The translations under genes were made by a program, and so were the position numbers. 64,000 nucleotides of DNA from Streptomyces echinoruber (GTDB lineage Bacteria > Actinomycetota > Actinomycetes > Streptomycetales > Streptomycetaceae): contig NZ_BMWH01000009.1 of assembly GCF_014651135.1 (NCBI RefSeq), forward strand, positions 62,001 through 126,000, read 5' to 3'. Positions 62,305-64,000 of this stretch are shown here, in pieces. Below the pieces are notes generated by a model. The model saw only the letters and a list, made by a program, of their open reading frames with translations. It had not been told where the DNA came from and ran no database searches. How positions within the stretch are numbered: position 1 is the stretch's first letter; every line of letters begins with the position of its first letter.

Positions 62305-63417
62305 GTGAACACGCGTATGCGTCGTGTCGCCGTCGCCGTTGCTGCCGGTGCGATGGCCATCTCGCTCGCTGCCTGTGGCAGCGCCAAGGAGTCCAAGGGC
62401 GGTTCCGAGTCGTCCGGGGGCGCCAAGAAGGGCGACGACATCAAGGTCGGTCTGCTCCTGCCGGAGAACAAGACCGCGCGGTACGAGAAGTTCGACCGGC
62501 CCCTGATCGAGAAGAAGATCAAGGAGCTGACGAACAACAAGGCCAAGATCCTCTACAACAACGCGCGCCAGGACGCGAACCTGCAGTCCCAGCAGGTCGA
62601 CACGATGATCACCAACAAGGTGGACGTGCTCATCCTGGACGCGGTGGACGCCAAGGCCATCAAGAACTCCGTGCAGAAGGCCGTGGACGCCGGCATCAAG
62701 GTCGTGGCCTACGACCGCCTGGCCGAGGGCCCGATCAGCGCCTACACCTCCTTCGACAACGTGGAGGTCGGCAAGACCCAGGGCCAGGCCCTGCTGAAGG
62801 CCCTGGGCAACAAGGCCAAGAAGTCCACGAAGATCGTCATGATCAACGGCTCGGTGACCGACCCGAACGCCGCCCAGTTCAAGCAGGGCGCGCACTCCGT
62901 CCTCGACGGCAAGGTCACCATCGCCAAGGAGTACGACACCAAGGAGTGGTCGCCGGACAACGCCAACTCCGAGATGGAGGCGGCGATCTCCGCGGTCGGC
63001 AAGAAGAACATCGCCGGTGTCTACTCCGCCAACGACGGCATGGCGGGCGGCATCATCACCGCCCTGAAGGCGGCCGGCCTGAAGGTCCCGGTCACCGGCC
63101 AGGACGCCGAGCTCGCCGGCGTGCAGCGCATCGTCACCGGCGACCAGTACATGAGCGTCTACAAGCCCTACAAGCCGGAGGCCGACGCCGCCGCCGAGAT
63201 GGCCGTCGCGCTCGCCCAGGGCAAGTCGCTCGACTCCATCGCCAAGGACAAGGTCTCCAGCGGCAGCGCCAAGGACGTCCCGTCCGTCCTCGTCCCGGTC
63301 ACCTCGCTGACCCAGGACAACATCAAGGACACCGTGATCAAGGACGGCGTCTACACCACCGCCGACATCTGCACCGCCAAGTACGCGGCGGCCTGCAAGA
63401 AGATCGGCCTCCAGTAA
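62305..63417 (+). CDS. xylF: Xylose ABC transporter binding lipoprotein XylF
   Basis: A 370-aa periplasmic-binding-type lipoprotein. Signal: residues 1-24 with lipobox SLAAC. The binding domain is the ribose/xylose type: VGLLLPENKTARYEKFDRPL, VDVLILDAVDAKAIKNSVQK, YDRLAEGPISAYTSFDNVEV, GVYSANDGMAGGIITALKAA. It delivers xylose to XylGH. GTG 62305 follows GGGAGG. It is regulated by Rok7B7 in S. coelicolor. Two strong hairpins separate it from xylG. Confidence 0.93.
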   Translation: MNTRMRRVAVAVAAGAMAISLAACGSAKESKGGSESSGGAKKGDDIKVGLLLPENKTARYEKFDRPLIEKKIKELTNNKAKILYNNARQDANLQSQQVDTMITNKVDVLILDAVDAKAIKNSVQKAVDAGIKVVAYDRLAEGPISAYTSFDNVEVGKTQGQALLKALGNKAKKSTKIVMINGSVTDPNAAQFKQGAHSVLDGKVTIAKEYDTKEWSPDNANSEMEAAISAVGKKNIAGVYSANDGMAGGIITALKAAGLKVPVTGQDAELAGVQRIVTGDQYMSVYKPYKPEADAAAEMAVALAQGKSLDSIAKDKVSSGSAKDVPSVLVPVTSLTQDNIKDTVIKDGVYTTADICTAKYAAACKKIGLQ

Positions 63418-63440
63418 GCAGCGGCACGGCCCTTGCCAAA

Positions 63441-63469
63441 GTACGGGAATTCGGTCTGAATTCCCGTAC
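63441..63469 (+). terminator. First hairpin in xylF-xylG gap
   Basis: GTACGGGAATTC-GGTCT-GAATTCCCGTAC, a perfect 12-bp stem 23 nt after the xylF stop. Confidence 0.85.
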
Positions 63470-63489
63470 GGGCGTGCCCGCTCCCCGCT

Positions 63490-63546
63490 CCGTCCGGCGC
63501 CCCGCGTCCACCAAAGCCCCGCAAGCTCGTGCGGGGCGCCGGACGG
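63490..63546 (+). terminator. Second hairpin in xylF-xylG gap
   Basis: CCGTCCGGCGCCCCGC (63490-63505) pairs exactly with GCGGGGCGCCGGACGG (63531-63546), 16 bp, 25-nt loop. Together with the first hairpin it probably lets only part of transcription continue into xylG, or protects the xylF mRNA. Confidence 0.85.
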
Positions 63547-63610
63547 ATCATTGCCCCCCATACTTCTGCACAACCTCCCGCCGGGTCAGGCGGCGAAGGA
63601 GATGGTTCAC

Positions 63611-64000
63611 GTGTCCGCTACGCCCGTGCTGGCGTTGCGCGGGGTCTCCAAGCGGTTCGGTGCCGTCCAGGCGCTCACCGACGTAGAGCTTGAGGTCCAC
63701 GCCGGTGAGGTGGTCGCCCTGGTCGGCGACAACGGTGCCGGAAAGTCCACGCTGGTCAAGACGATCGCCGGCGTCCACCCCATCGATGACGGCGTCATCG
63801 AGTGGGAGGGCCGGCCGGTGACGATCAGCAAACCGCACGACGCCCAGAACCTGGGCATCGCGACCGTCTACCAGGACCTCGCGCTGTGCGACAACATCGA
63901 CGTCGTCGGCAACCTCTTCCTGGGCCGCGAGATCAAGCGCCGCGGCATCCTGGACGAGGTCGAAATGGAGCGCCGCGCCCGCGAGCTGCTCAAGACGCTC
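63611..64000 (+). CDS. xylG: Xylose ABC transporter ATP-binding protein XylG (partial)
   Basis: First 130 residues of a sugar ABC transporter ATPase, cut by the window edge. Walker A is ALVGDNGAGKSTLVKTIAG and the Q-loop is TVYQDLALCDNIDVVGNLFL. The GTG start at 63611 has AAGGAG 9 nt upstream; the ATG at 63602 is in frame. It energises uptake with XylF and the presumed XylH permease. Confidence 0.9.
   Translation, partial: MSATPVLALRGVSKRFGAVQALTDVELEVHAGEVVALVGDNGAGKSTLVKTIAGVHPIDDGVIEWEGRPVTISKPHDAQNLGIATVYQDLALCDNIDVVGNLFLGREIKRRGILDEVEMERRARELLKTL

Overview
The window is high-GC actinobacterial DNA. Its right third reads as Streptomyces chromosome: murA-like (XRE fusion), DUF4236, acnA, a methyltransferase, two GH92 mannosidases, ngcEFG, the ROK regulator rok7B7 and xylFG, in the order I remember for the S. 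coelicolor SCO5998-SCO6010 neighbourhood (from memory, not searched).

Layout. (1) 1-3.5 kb, minus strand: an ascorbate-type PTS (IIC running off the left edge, fused IIA-IIB) and an APC amino-acid permease. (2) 3.7-38.6 kb: a large defence-type island. Outward from about 6.1 kb lie a SF1 helicase with a RelE/ParE-like N-terminus (minus) and a plus-strand operon of a sigma-70 factor, DrmA, DrmB and a compact SF1 ATPase. A minus-strand operon follows with a helical-repeat protein, a 94-aa protein, a GrpE-like protein and an Hsp70 carrying a zinc-ribbon block. Next come a CoiA-like protein with a duplicated domain and an XRE/DUF397 pair. The island closes with a minus-strand operon: a 2118-aa protein kinase-helicase-nuclease fusion, DrmD, DrmMI and a basic 198-aa protein. 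(3) 38.6-39.7 kb: a junction holding a broken copy of the permease 5' region. (4) 39.7-64 kb: MFS exporter, Lrp regulator, then the conserved core.

How it may work together. DrmA, DrmB, DrmD and DrmMI are the class 1 DISARM components, but DrmC (the phospholipase-D-like protein) is missing and the four genes are split into two distant, oppositely oriented pairs. Between and around them sit a chaperone pair, a kinase-helicase, two further helicases and a dedicated sigma factor. A 15-bp motif (TTGACRRYGYHAACA) sits upstream of four island transcription units, always pointing toward the gene. This suggests that the whole 35 kb is one co-regulated system rather than a collection of separate genes. 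A truncated, about 92-98% identical, same-orientation copy of the permease 5' region at the far end suggests the island entered, and might leave, by homologous recombination.

The core region is sugar catabolism: GH92 enzymes trim mannosides, NgcEFG imports GlcNAc/chitobiose, XylFG imports xylose under Rok7B7, and aconitase sits beside candidate citrate- and iron-responsive sites. All identities come from reading motifs; no database search was run.
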